This document shows positions 28,339 through 37,096 of a stretch of 64,000 bases of DNA, in pieces (position 1 is the first letter of the stretch; each line of letters opens with the position of its first letter). Made by a program: the position numbers and the translations under genes. Under the pieces are notes generated by a model. It did not search any database, was not told the DNA's origin, and was given only the letters and a program-made list of their open reading frames with translations. This DNA is from Sneathiella sedimenti (GTDB lineage Bacteria; Pseudomonadota; Alphaproteobacteria; Sneathiellales; Sneathiellaceae), in contig NZ_JAFLNC010000003.1 of assembly GCF_017313765.1 (NCBI RefSeq), positions 1 to 64,000 of the forward strand, in the 5' to 3' direction.

Positions 28339-28713
28339 ATGTCATTCCTTGTTCTCAGCTTGATCCTGCTGACGGTTTTTGCGTCCGCCTGTGCGCAGCT
28401 TGTCTTGAAGCTGGGGGTGGCGGATCAGAAAATGCAGGCGGCGATGCAGTCCGGAATTTATGATTCTGCCTTGGCAGCCCTATTCTCACCGTTCATCTGG
28501 TTTGGCTTGATTATTTATGCGTTGAGTGTCGTGCTTTGGCTCTGGGTCCTGTCGAAAGTCGACCTGAGTGTTGCATACCCTTTTGTCGGCATCGGCTTTG
28601 TGGTCACTATGCTGTTCGGGATTCTGTTGTTGAACGAAAATGTCACGCCGATGCGGATTATCGGGACAATCCTGATTGTTGGCGGATGCGTGCTTGTCGG
28701 ACGGTCGGCATAG
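28339..28713 (+). CDS. SMR/EamA-type small membrane transporter, flippase candidate
   Basis: A 124-residue protein with four membrane helices, in the small multidrug resistance/EamA fold and close in layout to ArnE/ArnF. Typical features are the first helix with a polar patch, WVLSKVDLSVAYPFVGIGFV, and the last helix IIGTILIVGGCVLVG. AGGAGG (28326-28331) precedes the ATG. It follows the HAD-UbiA gene on the same strand by 47 bp. By analogy with ArnE/F it could flip a polyprenyl-phosphate sugar for the GT-C enzymes. Drug export cannot be excluded. Confidence 0.82.
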   Translation: MSFLVLSLILLTVFASACAQLVLKLGVADQKMQAAMQSGIYDSALAALFSPFIWFGLIIYALSVVLWLWVLSKVDLSVAYPFVGIGFVVTMLFGILLLNENVTPMRIIGTILIVGGCVLVGRSA

Positions 28714-28722
28714 ATAGGAATT

Positions 28723-28787
28723 AACGCAAAAACCCGCTTCGGTGACTGGAATTAAGTCAGGTAGCCGTCGAAGCGAATTTTTGCGTT
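28723..28787. terminator. bidirectional hairpin between flippase gene and cysK
   Basis: Arms AACGCAAAAACCCGCTTCG (28723-28741) and CGAAGCGAATTTTTGCGTT (28769-28787) pair in 17 of 19 positions around a 27-nt loop. A run of A on one side and T on the other gives a U-tract in either direction. It lies exactly between two convergent genes. Confidence 0.7.
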
Positions 28788-28795
28788 ACTTGAAT

Positions 28796-29887
28796 TTATG
28801 CAGGCATATGGAAGCCCGGCGTTGAGAGGGAGAGAGCGATTTCCTCGTCCGTCATGTCCTCGACGATATTTTCGAAGAGCGGTGAAGACAGGTAACGTTC
28901 ACCAGTATCGGGCAGCATGCAGAGAATAACCGATCCCGGCGCCGCCTTTTCGGCAATCCTCATGGCAACTGCGAAAGTTGACCCGCCCGATATGCCTGTG
29001 AAGATCCCTTCCTTCTGGGCTAGTTTCTGGGACCATTCGATGCCTTCCGCACCTGCAATTGGAATGAGTTCGTCATAATATCCCTGATCCAGGGATTCCT
29101 GCAGAACCAGCGGGATAAAATCCGGTGTCCAGCCCTGGATTGGGTGGGGTTCGAAGGATTTATGGCCTTCACTCGGCGATCCGCTTGCATCGCGTTCCTG
29201 GGCAACGCCACTGCCAACCAGCTGTGCATTGGCCGGTTCCGTCAGGATAATCTTGGTCTCCGGACGTTCCCTCTTAAGGACGCGGGAGACGCCTGTCATC
29301 GTGCCACCCGTCCCGTATCCGCTGACCCAGTAGTCAAGACGATGTCCTTTGAAATCGGCTATAATCTCCCGAGCAGTTGTATTTTCATGGATCAATGCGT
29401 TGTCCGATGTTTCAAACTGACGCGCAAGAAACCATCCGTTGGCCTCGGCAAGTTCCTTCGCCTTTTGATACATACCGAAACCTTTTGCCGCCCTTGGAGT
29501 AAGCACTACTTTTGCGCCAAGAAAACGCATGAGTTTGCGCCGTTCGATCGAAAAGCTGTCCGCCATGGTAACGACGAGGGGATATCCCTTGGCGGCGCAG
29601 ACCATGGCAAGTCCAATGCCAGTATTGCCACTGGTGGCTTCAATAACAGTCTGGCCCGGCTTCAAGTCCCCGCGCTTTTCCGCCTGTTCAATTATAGAAA
29701 TCGCAAGCCGGTCTTTCACAGAGGCCGCCGGATTGAAAAATTCCGCCTTCACATATATTTCGACACCAGCAGGCGCCAGTCGGTTAACGCGGATACTGGG
29801 CGTGTTACCGATGGTGTCGACGATTGAGTCAAATAGATGCCCAATTCCGTCCGTGGTACGTGGGTCACCCTTAGAATTCTGTTCCAT
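28796..29887 (-). CDS. cysK: cysteine synthase (O-acetylserine sulfhydrylase)
   Basis: A 363-residue fold-type II PLP enzyme. NPAASVKDRLA carries the PLP lysine, ATSGNTGIGLA is the substrate loop, GYGTGGTMTGV binds the phosphate, and GISGGSTFAVA follows. It makes cysteine from O-acetylserine and sulfide in the cytoplasm. It differs from the classic CysK in an N-terminal extension of about 20 residues and a C-terminal tail (DMTDEEIALSL). A related cystathionine beta-synthase-like or thiosulfate-using role is possible. The gene stands alone, with a bidirectional hairpin at its 3' end and a long upstream gap. Confidence 0.88.
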   Translation of the reverse strand: MEQNSKGDPRTTDGIGHLFDSIVDTIGNTPSIRVNRLAPAGVEIYVKAEFFNPAASVKDRLAISIIEQAEKRGDLKPGQTVIEATSGNTGIGLAMVCAAKGYPLVVTMADSFSIERRKLMRFLGAKVVLTPRAAKGFGMYQKAKELAEANGWFLARQFETSDNALIHENTTAREIIADFKGHRLDYWVSGYGTGGTMTGVSRVLKRERPETKIILTEPANAQLVGSGVAQERDASGSPSEGHKSFEPHPIQGWTPDFIPLVLQESLDQGYYDELIPIAGAEGIEWSQKLAQKEGIFTGISGGSTFAVAMRIAEKAAPGSVILCMLPDTGERYLSSPLFENIVEDMTDEEIALSLSTPGFHMPA

Positions 29888-30379
29888 GTTTCACTCCCGA
29901 TTTATTGTGCCCGGCTCTTGGTCGCCTAGCAGTTAATGAAGAACTGATGATGTCTTAAAGGCAGTCTGACGATAATCATGTTGTATAAACAAATCTAACG
30001 CAATCTACGACGGGAGAATATGACAACATTTTTGTTGTATTCGCGCGGTGCAGCATTCGATAACTTCGAGTTTTAGGCTTGCTGTATCATATGTGCAGAT
30101 TTAATCGTTTGAAGATACATAAAATTGTTACGTGTTAAGTAATCGTGGGAGTCTATATTTTTTAAAATAAAGTAAAAGTAATTAAATAGACAATTTTATT
30201 TAATAGGTGTTTATAAATTGGTTTATATTGCAAATGCGAACAAAAAAATACGACTTTTGTTAAAATGTTTTATTGACGCTTGGCAAAACGCTTGCCTATA
30301 CTTTTAATACTGCCGTATTCGTCCAATAAGTAATGCGGTGTGAAAAACTAAAAAAATCGGACAATAGTGGGAGGCTATC
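29888..30379. promoter_or_regulatory. long gap upstream of cysK and livH, with livH promoter
   Basis: A 492-bp region, very AT-rich from about 30110 to 30260. The livH promoter is likely TTGACG (30273-30278), 18 bp, TATACT (30297-30302). A short inverted repeat, ACAACA-TTTT-TGTTGT, lies at 30023-30038. An 18-codon ORF (30020-30076) has GGGAG just before its ATG; coding is doubtful. No RNA gene was recognised. Confidence 0.5.
30273..30302 (+). promoter_or_regulatory. sigma-70-like promoter of the liv operon
   Basis: TTGACG and TATACT are separated by 18 bp. The start of livH is about 78 bp downstream. The -35 matches 5 of 6 and the -10 matches 5 of 6 consensus bases. It is the best promoter in the gap and points at the operon. 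Confidence 0.6.
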
Positions 30380-31273
30380 CTGTTTGAATTTTTTCAGTTA
30401 GTCATCGGGGGCGTGTCTATCGGGTGTATCTATGCCTTGGTCGCTCTCGGTTTCGTGTTGATCTATAAGGCGACGGAGGTTGTCAATTTCGCGCAGGGCG
30501 AGTTGATGATGCTCGGTGCTTTTCTTGCCTATACCTTTATATCTATACTTGGATGGAACTACTGGGCTGGAGCCGCCGCTGCGATCTTCTGTATGTTCTT
30601 CGTTGGCAACTTCGTCGACCGAATATTTCTCCGGCCGGTGCTGGGGCAGCCACAATTTTCCATTGTCATGGTAACCATTGGATTTGGGTACATGGCACGC
30701 AGTGCAGCCGGTATGGTTCCGGGGTGGGGAACCGAAACCTACGCGATTTCCACGCCGTTTTCCAGTGAAGGTATGAGCCTGGTTCCGGAATCGGTTGGCT
30801 CTCTTGTGATATCGCAAACGGATCTGTCCGTTATTATCGCGACTATTATACTCTGTGCTGTTCTTTACGCCTTTTTCACTCACACCCGACTGGGTGTTGC
30901 CATGCAGGCATCGTCGCAAAACCAGCTCGCCGCCTACTATATGGGGATTCCGGTCAAGGCCGTTTTCTCGATGATATGGGGTATCAGTGCGGCAGTGGCC
31001 GCCGCCGCGGGCATCCTTCTCGCGCCGACCACATTGATTGATACCAGTATGGGCTTCATCGGGCTAAAAGCCTTTCCGGCAGCGGTGCTCGGCGGATTCG
31101 GCTCGATCCCCGGCGCGGTTGTCGGGGGGCTGATTATCGGCATTATCGAAACTCTCGCGGGCTTTTACCTGCCGCCCGGATTCAAGAATGTTGCCGCCTA
31201 TGTTGTATTGCTCGTTGTGTTGGTTGTCCGGCCGCAAGGGCTGTTCGGTCAGAAAACCGGAAAGAGGGTGTAG
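30380..31273 (+). CDS. livH: branched-chain-amino-acid-type ABC permease LivH, probable CTG start
   Basis: A 297-residue permease with about eight helices. IGCIYALVALGFVLIYKATE and VVNFAQGELMMLGAF are signature LivH sequence. The GTG at 30413 has no SD and would remove the start of the first helix. In the same frame CTG at 30380 lies 5 nt after GGGAGG (30369-30374), giving FEFFQLVIGGVSIG as the N-terminus, as in LivH proteins. The frame is closed by TAG at 30365, so CTG is the best start. LivH forms the inner-membrane channel with LivM. It heads a livHMGF-acyl-CoA synthetase-binding protein operon. Confidence 0.9.
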   Translation: MFEFFQLVIGGVSIGCIYALVALGFVLIYKATEVVNFAQGELMMLGAFLAYTFISILGWNYWAGAAAAIFCMFFVGNFVDRIFLRPVLGQPQFSIVMVTIGFGYMARSAAGMVPGWGTETYAISTPFSSEGMSLVPESVGSLVISQTDLSVIIATIILCAVLYAFFTHTRLGVAMQASSQNQLAAYYMGIPVKAVFSMIWGISAAVAAAAGILLAPTTLIDTSMGFIGLKAFPAAVLGGFGSIPGAVVGGLIIGIIETLAGFYLPPGFKNVAAYVVLLVVLVVRPQGLFGQKTGKRV

Positions 31274-31275
31274 CA

Positions 31276-32385
31276 ATGCGGTTTCTTTTTAAAACGGATT
31301 ATGACCAGGATATTCGAATTGCGAAACATTCAGGATATTACTGGTCCTACGGGCTGCTGCTACTGATCGTCTTCGCGGCTCCCTTCTTTCTGGAGGGATA
31401 CTACATCGGCCAGATGACGCAGCTTTACATAATTGCCATGGCGGGTGTCGGGTTGATGCTGCTGGCGGGGTATACCGGGTTGGTCAGCCTTGGCCATGCC
31501 GCCTTTTTTGGCATCGGTGCCTATACGGAAGCCGTCCTGACAAGTAATGGGGTGCCACTACCCTTTATGGATGAGCCGGTTGTCTTCCCGTTTTTCCTTT
31601 CCATGCCTCTCGCGGCTATTTTTGCAGCGCTGGCAGGCGTGGCAATTGGCGTCCCTGTTCTTAGGCTGACGGGTATTTATCTGGCTATTGCGACCTTTGC
31701 CTTCGCCCTTGTGATTGAGGAGATTCTATCTCGCTGGGAAAGTGTCACTAACGGCTATACGGGTCTGTTGGTTGAATCTCTATATGTTGGAGATTTGGAG
31801 CTGACGGACGGCGCACCCTTCTATTTTCTTTGCCTCGGGCTGCTCATTGTGGTGCTGCTGATGTCGATCAATCTCCTGCGTTCTCCAACCGGCCGGGCAA
31901 TGATGGCTATACGTGACTCCGAGATTTCCGCGCAAAGCATGGGAGTCAATCTGGCACGTGTGAAGACAACGGCCTTCGCGTTGAGTGCAGGGGTGACTGG
32001 CCTCGCGGGGGCTCTTTTCGCCCACAAGCTGGGATTTCTGTCACCTGAGAGTTTCACGGTGTTCCAGTCTCTGGAACTGCTGGTGCTGGTCGTCGTTGGA
32101 GGCATCGGGTCGCTTCATGGTGCGATATTCGGTGCCATTTTCGTTCTGGCCTTGCCCCAGGGTCTGGCCATCCTGAAAGATTATCTCCCAACTTCAATTG
32201 CGGAGACACCGGGAATGGAGCCCTTTATTTTCGGCCTGATCCTGGTGCTGGTCATTATATTTGAACCCTATGGCATTTATGGCCGCTGGCTGAAGATAAA
32301 GCATTATTTCCAGATGTTCCCTGTCTACAAGAAAGCCACCTTCAAGCGCCAGAAAGCCTATATGAAGTCGGAACGGTTGAAATGA
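31276..32385 (+). CDS. livM: branched-chain-amino-acid-type ABC permease LivM
   Basis: A 369-residue permease. GLMLLAGYTGLVSLGHAAFF and GIGAYTEAVL are the LivM signature, and AIRDSEISAQSMGVNLARVK is the conserved cytoplasmic loop. The charged tail after residue 335 is longer than in E. coli LivM. It starts 3 bp after livH stops and overlaps livG by 4 bp (ATGA). It is the second half of the channel. Confidence 0.93.
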   Translation: MRFLFKTDYDQDIRIAKHSGYYWSYGLLLLIVFAAPFFLEGYYIGQMTQLYIIAMAGVGLMLLAGYTGLVSLGHAAFFGIGAYTEAVLTSNGVPLPFMDEPVVFPFFLSMPLAAIFAALAGVAIGVPVLRLTGIYLAIATFAFALVIEEILSRWESVTNGYTGLLVESLYVGDLELTDGAPFYFLCLGLLIVVLLMSINLLRSPTGRAMMAIRDSEISAQSMGVNLARVKTTAFALSAGVTGLAGALFAHKLGFLSPESFTVFQSLELLVLVVVGGIGSLHGAIFGAIFVLALPQGLAILKDYLPTSIAETPGMEPFIFGLILVLVIIFEPYGIYGRWLKIKHYFQMFPVYKKATFKRQKAYMKSERLK

Positions 32386-33140
32386 GCTTTTTCAAGGCGG
32401 AAAATCTGGCAATTTATTTCGGCGGCGTTAAGGCGGTCGATGGCGTCAATTTCGAGATCAATCAGGGCGAATGCTTTACCATTATCGGACCGAATGGCGC
32501 CGGTAAGACCACCATATTTAACCTGATTAGCCGGATTTATGATTCTACCGAGGGAACGATGACATTTGACGGTCAGGACATTACCAAGGTTCCGCCGCAC
32601 GCCATCGCCAGCCTGGGAATAGCCCGGACTTTCCAGAATATCGAGCTATTTGAACATGCGAGTGTATTGCAGAATTTGCTGGTTGGGCGCCATTGTCACT
32701 CGAAGACGCGTTTGCTGTCTGAGCTAGCCTTTTTGCCATCGGTTCGGAAAGCGGAAGTCGCGCACCGGGAAAAGGTGGAAGAGATAATTGATTTTCTAGA
32801 TTTGCAGCATTACCGGGAAAGCCTGATCATGAACCTGCCGTATGGTGTGCGCAAGGTGGTGGAGCTTGGCCGGGCGCTATGCACCGAGCCTAGATTGATA
32901 TTACTGGATGAACCTTCTTCTGGCCTCAATGTCGAGGAAACACAGGATATGTCGTTCTGGATAGACGATATCAAAAAGGACCTCGGAATAACGGTGCTGA
33001 TGGTCGAGCATGATATGGGGCTGGTATCGGAAGTCTCCGATCAGGTTCTGGTCCTTAATTACGGGCGGATGCTGGCTTTCGGATCTCCTCAGGATGTGCA
33101 GAACGATCCGGAAGTCATCAAGGCGTATCTGGGAGAGTAA
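32382..33140 (+). CDS. livG: Liv-type ABC transporter ATPase LivG
   Basis: A 252-residue ATPase. Walker A is GPNGAGKTT, the signature is the LivG variant LPYGVRKVVELGRAL, Walker B is LILLDEPSSGLN, and the His switch is VEHDM. It powers import together with LivF. It overlaps livM by 4 bp and is followed by livF after 2 bp, so the four genes are tightly coupled. Confidence 0.94.
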   Translation: MSFFKAENLAIYFGGVKAVDGVNFEINQGECFTIIGPNGAGKTTIFNLISRIYDSTEGTMTFDGQDITKVPPHAIASLGIARTFQNIELFEHASVLQNLLVGRHCHSKTRLLSELAFLPSVRKAEVAHREKVEEIIDFLDLQHYRESLIMNLPYGVRKVVELGRALCTEPRLILLDEPSSGLNVEETQDMSFWIDDIKKDLGITVLMVEHDMGLVSEVSDQVLVLNYGRMLAFGSPQDVQNDPEVIKAYLGE

Positions 33141-33142
33141 AG

Positions 33143-33916
33143 ATGAGTGATGCGATCCTGAAAGTCCGGAATATCGAAACCTATTATGGGCCGATCATGG
33201 CAATTCGTGGAATTTCGCTTGATGTACGTGACGGACAAATTGCCACGGTCTTGGGCGCGAATGGAGCGGGGAAAACGACGATCCTGAAAACCATCAGCGG
33301 TATCATGGATCCGCAAAAGGGGATTGTGGAGTTCGACGGACAGGAAATCCAGAAGCGCGACCCGGACTGGGTGATGCGTCAGGGGATCAGCCATGTTCCG
33401 GAAGGGCGGGAAGTATTCCCGTTTCTAACCGTCCAGGACAATTTGATGATGGGGGCCTATACCCGAAAAGACAGGGATGCGATCGCCAAGGATGTCGAGT
33501 TGGTACACAGCTACTTCCCGATCTTGAAAGAACGGGCGGAGCAGCCGGCAGGTCAGCTTTCTGGGGGCGAGCAGCAAATGCTCTCGATCAGTCGGGCGTT
33601 GATGGCGCGGCCCAAGTTGATGCTGCTGGATGAACCCAGCCTCGGTCTTAGTCCGCGCCTTGTAAAAGAAATCTTCACGATCATCAAGCGGCTGAATGTA
33701 GAGCAGGGAATGACAATGCTGCTGGTCGAGCAGAACGCCAATATTGCCCTCCATACAGCGGATTTTGGCTATGTTCTGGAGGTGGGCCGCATTGTGATGG
33801 AGGATACGACCGATAATCTTCTGCAAAAGGAGGATATCCGGGAATTCTATCTCGGGATACAGGACCACGGCGTCCGTGGAAAACGCCGTTGGAAAAAGCG
33901 AAAAACCTGGCGATAG
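33143..33916 (+). CDS. livF: Liv-type ABC transporter ATPase LivF
   Basis: A 257-residue ATPase. Walker A is GANGAGKTT, the signature is LSGGEQQMLSISRAL, and Walker B is LMLLDEPSLGLS. The C-terminus carries an unusual run of about 15 mostly basic residues (KRRWKKRKTWR) beyond the normal LivF end. It may bind membrane or RNA, or may simply be readthrough extension. The next gene begins 23 bp later. Confidence 0.94.
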   Translation: MSDAILKVRNIETYYGPIMAIRGISLDVRDGQIATVLGANGAGKTTILKTISGIMDPQKGIVEFDGQEIQKRDPDWVMRQGISHVPEGREVFPFLTVQDNLMMGAYTRKDRDAIAKDVELVHSYFPILKERAEQPAGQLSGGEQQMLSISRALMARPKLMLLDEPSLGLSPRLVKEIFTIIKRLNVEQGMTMLLVEQNANIALHTADFGYVLEVGRIVMEDTTDNLLQKEDIREFYLGIQDHGVRGKRRWKKRKTWR

Positions 33917-33939
33917 ATAGCCTGAGGCTGGAGGGAAAT

Positions 33940-35772
33940 ATGAACGCATTGAGTTACCCACCTACGGTCATCGATGGCGCCACGACGACCTGTCAACTCT
34001 TCTGGAAGCGTGTCAAGCAACATGACAAGAAGGTTGCGATGCGTGAAAAGGATTTTGGCATCTGGCAAAGCATCACCTGGTCTGACTATGGGGAAAGGGC
34101 GCGCGATTGTGGACTGGGAATGGTGGCGCTTGGCCTTAAACGTGGCGAGACGGTCTCGATCTTAAGCGAGAACAACCCTGAATGGCTCTATCTGGACATG
34201 GGAACGCTGGGGGTTGGCGGGGTGAGTAACGGCGTCTATACGACGGATAGCTCGAAACAGGTGGAATATCTTTGCCAGGATTCACGCACACGGATTTTTA
34301 TCGCGGAGAATGAGGAGCAACTTGATAAAATTCTGGAAGTGCGCGCGCGGCTGCCAGAGCTTATGAAAATCATTGTCCTCGATATGGAAGGCCTGCGCGA
34401 CTTCAAGGACGACATGGTCATCAGCATTGATGAGCTTTATCTGCTTGGCCGGGAATATCATGAGAAGCACCCGAATTTCTGGGAGGAACAGATCAATCTC
34501 TCCAAGCCGGAGGATCTGGCAATTCTGATCTATACCTCCGGAACGACAGGACCGCCGAAGGGGGCGATGATTTCGCATCGAAACCTGATGTTCCAAATCG
34601 CGAATTTGACACCGATTATTGACTATGGTCCGGAGGATGAGCAGCTTTCCTTTCTTCCCCTCTGCCATGTGGCTGAGCGCTCCTTTAGCGTATTCCTGCC
34701 ACTCTTTGCCGGTTCCGTGATCAATTTTGTCGAGGGATCGGACACGGTCCCTGAAAATATCCGCGAAGTGTCGCCAACTGTCTTCTTTGCGGTCCCGCGT
34801 ATCTGGGAAAAATTCTACTCTGCGATCACTCTTCAATTGAAAGAAGCGACGGCATTGCAACAGCTCGCCTATAAGCTAGCGATTGAAACCGGCTTTGCGA
34901 TTGCGGAAAAGAAATTAAACGGCGAAGCCCCAAGCAAGCTGGAAGAGTTGAAATTCTGGCTGGCGGACCATTTGGTTCTTAAAAATATAAAGCGCCTGCT
35001 TGGGCTTGATCGCGCGCATTATCTCGGGTCAGGCGCCGCCCCAATTTCTCCGGACCTGATTAAGTGGTATTGGGCACTCGGTCTTAGCATGTATGAGGTG
35101 TACGGGCAGACGGAGAATACCGGCGTGGCGACGACCAATCTGCCGGATCAGCTCAAGCTTGGGACGGTGGGGGTAGCCGCACCGGATACCCAGGTGCGCA
35201 TTTCCGAAGAAGGGGAGATACTACTGAAAGGTCCGCATGTTTTTCTCGGCTACCTAAATCAGCCGGTGAAAACCGCAGAAACGGTGACCGATGGCTGGCT
35301 GCATACAGGCGATGTCGGGTATGTCGATAACAACGGATTTGTTAAAATCACCGACCGGATGAAAGATATTATCATTACTGCCGGCGGTAAAAACATCACA
35401 CCGTCGGAAATTGAAAATCAATTGAAGTTCAGTCCCTATATCTCGGATGCAGTTGTTATCGGGGACAAGCGGAAATACCTGACCTGCCTGATTATGATCG
35501 ATCATGAGAATGTGGAAAAATATGCGCAGGATCTCGATGTGCCTTTCACGAATTTTCAAAGCCTTTGCAAAACCAGAGAGGTATTGGATCTGATCCGAGA
35601 GGAAGTCGAAAAGGTGAACAAGAATTTTGCACAGGTCGAGACCATAAAGGATTTCCGGTTGATTGAAGAAGTCCTGACCGCAGAGGACGATGAATTGACG
35701 CCGACCATGAAGCTGAAGCGGTCCTTCGTAAATCAGAAATATAAAGGACTGATCGATACAATGTATGCTTGA
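33940..35772 (+). CDS. AMP-dependent acyl-CoA synthetase within the liv operon
   Basis: A 610-residue ANL-family enzyme of the long-chain-acyl-CoA synthetase type. The P-loop is YTSGTTGPPKGAMISHRN, YEVYGQTEN is the A5 region, WLHTGDVGYVD binds ribose, and ITAGGKNITPSEIE is the hinge; a C-terminal domain follows. It converts a carboxylic acid, ATP and CoA into acyl-CoA. ATG at 33940 is chosen over TTG at 33889 because GGAGGG lies 4 nt upstream and the TTG would overlap livF. Lying between livF and the binding protein, it suggests that the transporter imports a carboxylate that is then CoA-activated. Confidence 0.92.
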   Translation: MNALSYPPTVIDGATTTCQLFWKRVKQHDKKVAMREKDFGIWQSITWSDYGERARDCGLGMVALGLKRGETVSILSENNPEWLYLDMGTLGVGGVSNGVYTTDSSKQVEYLCQDSRTRIFIAENEEQLDKILEVRARLPELMKIIVLDMEGLRDFKDDMVISIDELYLLGREYHEKHPNFWEEQINLSKPEDLAILIYTSGTTGPPKGAMISHRNLMFQIANLTPIIDYGPEDEQLSFLPLCHVAERSFSVFLPLFAGSVINFVEGSDTVPENIREVSPTVFFAVPRIWEKFYSAITLQLKEATALQQLAYKLAIETGFAIAEKKLNGEAPSKLEELKFWLADHLVLKNIKRLLGLDRAHYLGSGAAPISPDLIKWYWALGLSMYEVYGQTENTGVATTNLPDQLKLGTVGVAAPDTQVRISEEGEILLKGPHVFLGYLNQPVKTAETVTDGWLHTGDVGYVDNNGFVKITDRMKDIIITAGGKNITPSEIENQLKFSPYISDAVVIGDKRKYLTCLIMIDHENVEKYAQDLDVPFTNFQSLCKTREVLDLIREEVEKVNKNFAQVETIKDFRLIEEVLTAEDDELTPTMKLKRSFVNQKYKGLIDTMYA

Positions 35773-35842
35773 TTGGGAGTTTCGATAAATTAGAAAAATA
35801 GGGTATTATGTCGTTATCAGGGAAAAATTTGGGAGAATAACC

Positions 35843-37036
35843 ATGAAACGTAGAAGCTTTTTAAAAGTCTCTTTGGGAGCGGTCGCGACGATTGCGGCGG
35901 TATTTGCCGGATCGATTGGAATCGCAACAGCCGATCAGGGTATTTACGACGATAAAATTGTTTTAGGGTCGCACCAACCGCTTTCCGGACCTGTTGCTCT
36001 TTGGGGCGTTCCGGTTACTAATGGCATGCGAATGGCTGTCGATCAAATTAATGAAAAAGGCGGTGTTAATGGCCGTATGATTGAACTCATTGTCGAGGAT
36101 TCCGCGTATCAGCAGAACAAGGCTGCGCAGGCAGGTGACAAGTTGCTCAAAAAGGACAAGGTTTTTGCTCTTGTTGGCGCGTTGGGGACGCCAACCAACA
36201 TGGTAACCATGCCACGCGCGCTGAAGATGGGCGTGTTGAATGTGTTTCCTGTTACGGCAGCAAACGAAATGTTCGAGCCGTATCACAAGTTAAAGTTTGG
36301 CGGTTTTACACCGTATAGCGACCAGATGCAGGCTGCGGTGAAATATTTTGTCGACAATAAGGGCATCAAAAAAATCGGCGTTCTGTACCAGGATGATGAT
36401 TTTGGGAAGAATGTGCTGCATGGGTGTGAAGATCAGGCCAAAGCCATGGGACTTCCGGAAGTTGTAAAAACCAACTTCAAGCGCGGAGCAAAGGACTTTT
36501 CCTCACAGATTGCGCAGCTTAAATCCGAAGGCGTTGAACTGGTTTGTCTCGGCACGATTATCGGCGAGACTATTGGTAGCATGGCGACCGCAAAGAAAAT
36601 CGGCTATGACCCGATTTTCGTCGTTAGTTCAGCCGGTTACGTTCCTGAAAATGTGACACTGGCGAAGGGTCTAACGGAAGGCCTCTATGGTACGGGACAA
36701 TCCCCAATTCCCTATTATGAGGATGCGACGCCAGAGGTAAAAGCATGGATGGATGACTACAAGGCGCGCTTCAGTGCAGATGCGGTTTTGCAGTCCATCG
36801 CCGGGTATGATGCCATGCAGGTTTTTGGCATGGCGCTTGAGAAGGCCGGCCGGGATATAACGGCAGAAAAGGTCGCAGAGGCGATCGAAAGCATCAAGGA
36901 TTATCAGAATATTTTTGGAGGGGCGCCATACAGCTTCTCTGCTGAAGATCATCTGGGACCGGATGCGCGCAACAGCGCAACCCTCTACCAGGTTGTTGGT
37001 GACAAATGGCAAAAGGTCAGTGCGATCAGCTATTAA
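35843..37036 (+). CDS. Liv-type substrate-binding protein with Tat signal
   Basis: A 397-residue type 1 periplasmic binding protein. The N-terminus KRRSFLKVSLGAVAT is a twin-arginine motif with a hydrophobic core, and cleavage is likely near ATA-DQG, so it is exported folded through Tat. The mature part shows IVLGSHQPLSGPVALWGVPV and GVLYQDDDFGKNV, as in the ABC transporter family near LivK. GGGAG precedes the ATG. It is the last gene of the operon, followed by a strong terminator. The ligand is probably not leucine, given the linked acyl-CoA synthetase. Confidence 0.92.
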   Translation: MKRRSFLKVSLGAVATIAAVFAGSIGIATADQGIYDDKIVLGSHQPLSGPVALWGVPVTNGMRMAVDQINEKGGVNGRMIELIVEDSAYQQNKAAQAGDKLLKKDKVFALVGALGTPTNMVTMPRALKMGVLNVFPVTAANEMFEPYHKLKFGGFTPYSDQMQAAVKYFVDNKGIKKIGVLYQDDDFGKNVLHGCEDQAKAMGLPEVVKTNFKRGAKDFSSQIAQLKSEGVELVCLGTIIGETIGSMATAKKIGYDPIFVVSSAGYVPENVTLAKGLTEGLYGTGQSPIPYYEDATPEVKAWMDDYKARFSADAVLQSIAGYDAMQVFGMALEKAGRDITAEKVAEAIESIKDYQNIFGGAPYSFSAEDHLGPDARNSATLYQVVGDKWQKVSAISY

Positions 37037-37057
37037 TACAATGTAGTGGGAGGGGGA

Positions 37058-37086
37058 AAACCCGGCTTTCGAGCCGGGTTTTTTTG
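37058..37086 (+). terminator. rho-independent terminator after the liv operon
   Basis: The stem AAACCCGGCT / AGCCGGGTTT closes on a TTCG tetraloop and is followed by a run of T. It also gives a usable U-tract in the minus direction, serving the convergent aminotransferase. Confidence 0.93.
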
Positions 37087-37096
37087 TCGCTTGAAG

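Noticed and set aside
29144-29827. 227-codon plus-strand ORF opposite cysK
   Set aside because: It is an antisense shadow of a well-conserved cysteine synthase. There is no SD, domain or signal.
30020-30076. 18-codon ORF with GGGAG before its ATG in the cysK-livH gap
   Set aside because: Too short to judge, the SD spacing is only 3 nt, and it is more than 300 bp from livH with no attenuator structure.
30413-31273. livH starting at GTG 30413
   Set aside because: There is no SD, and the first membrane helix would be truncated. The in-frame CTG at 30380 is better placed.
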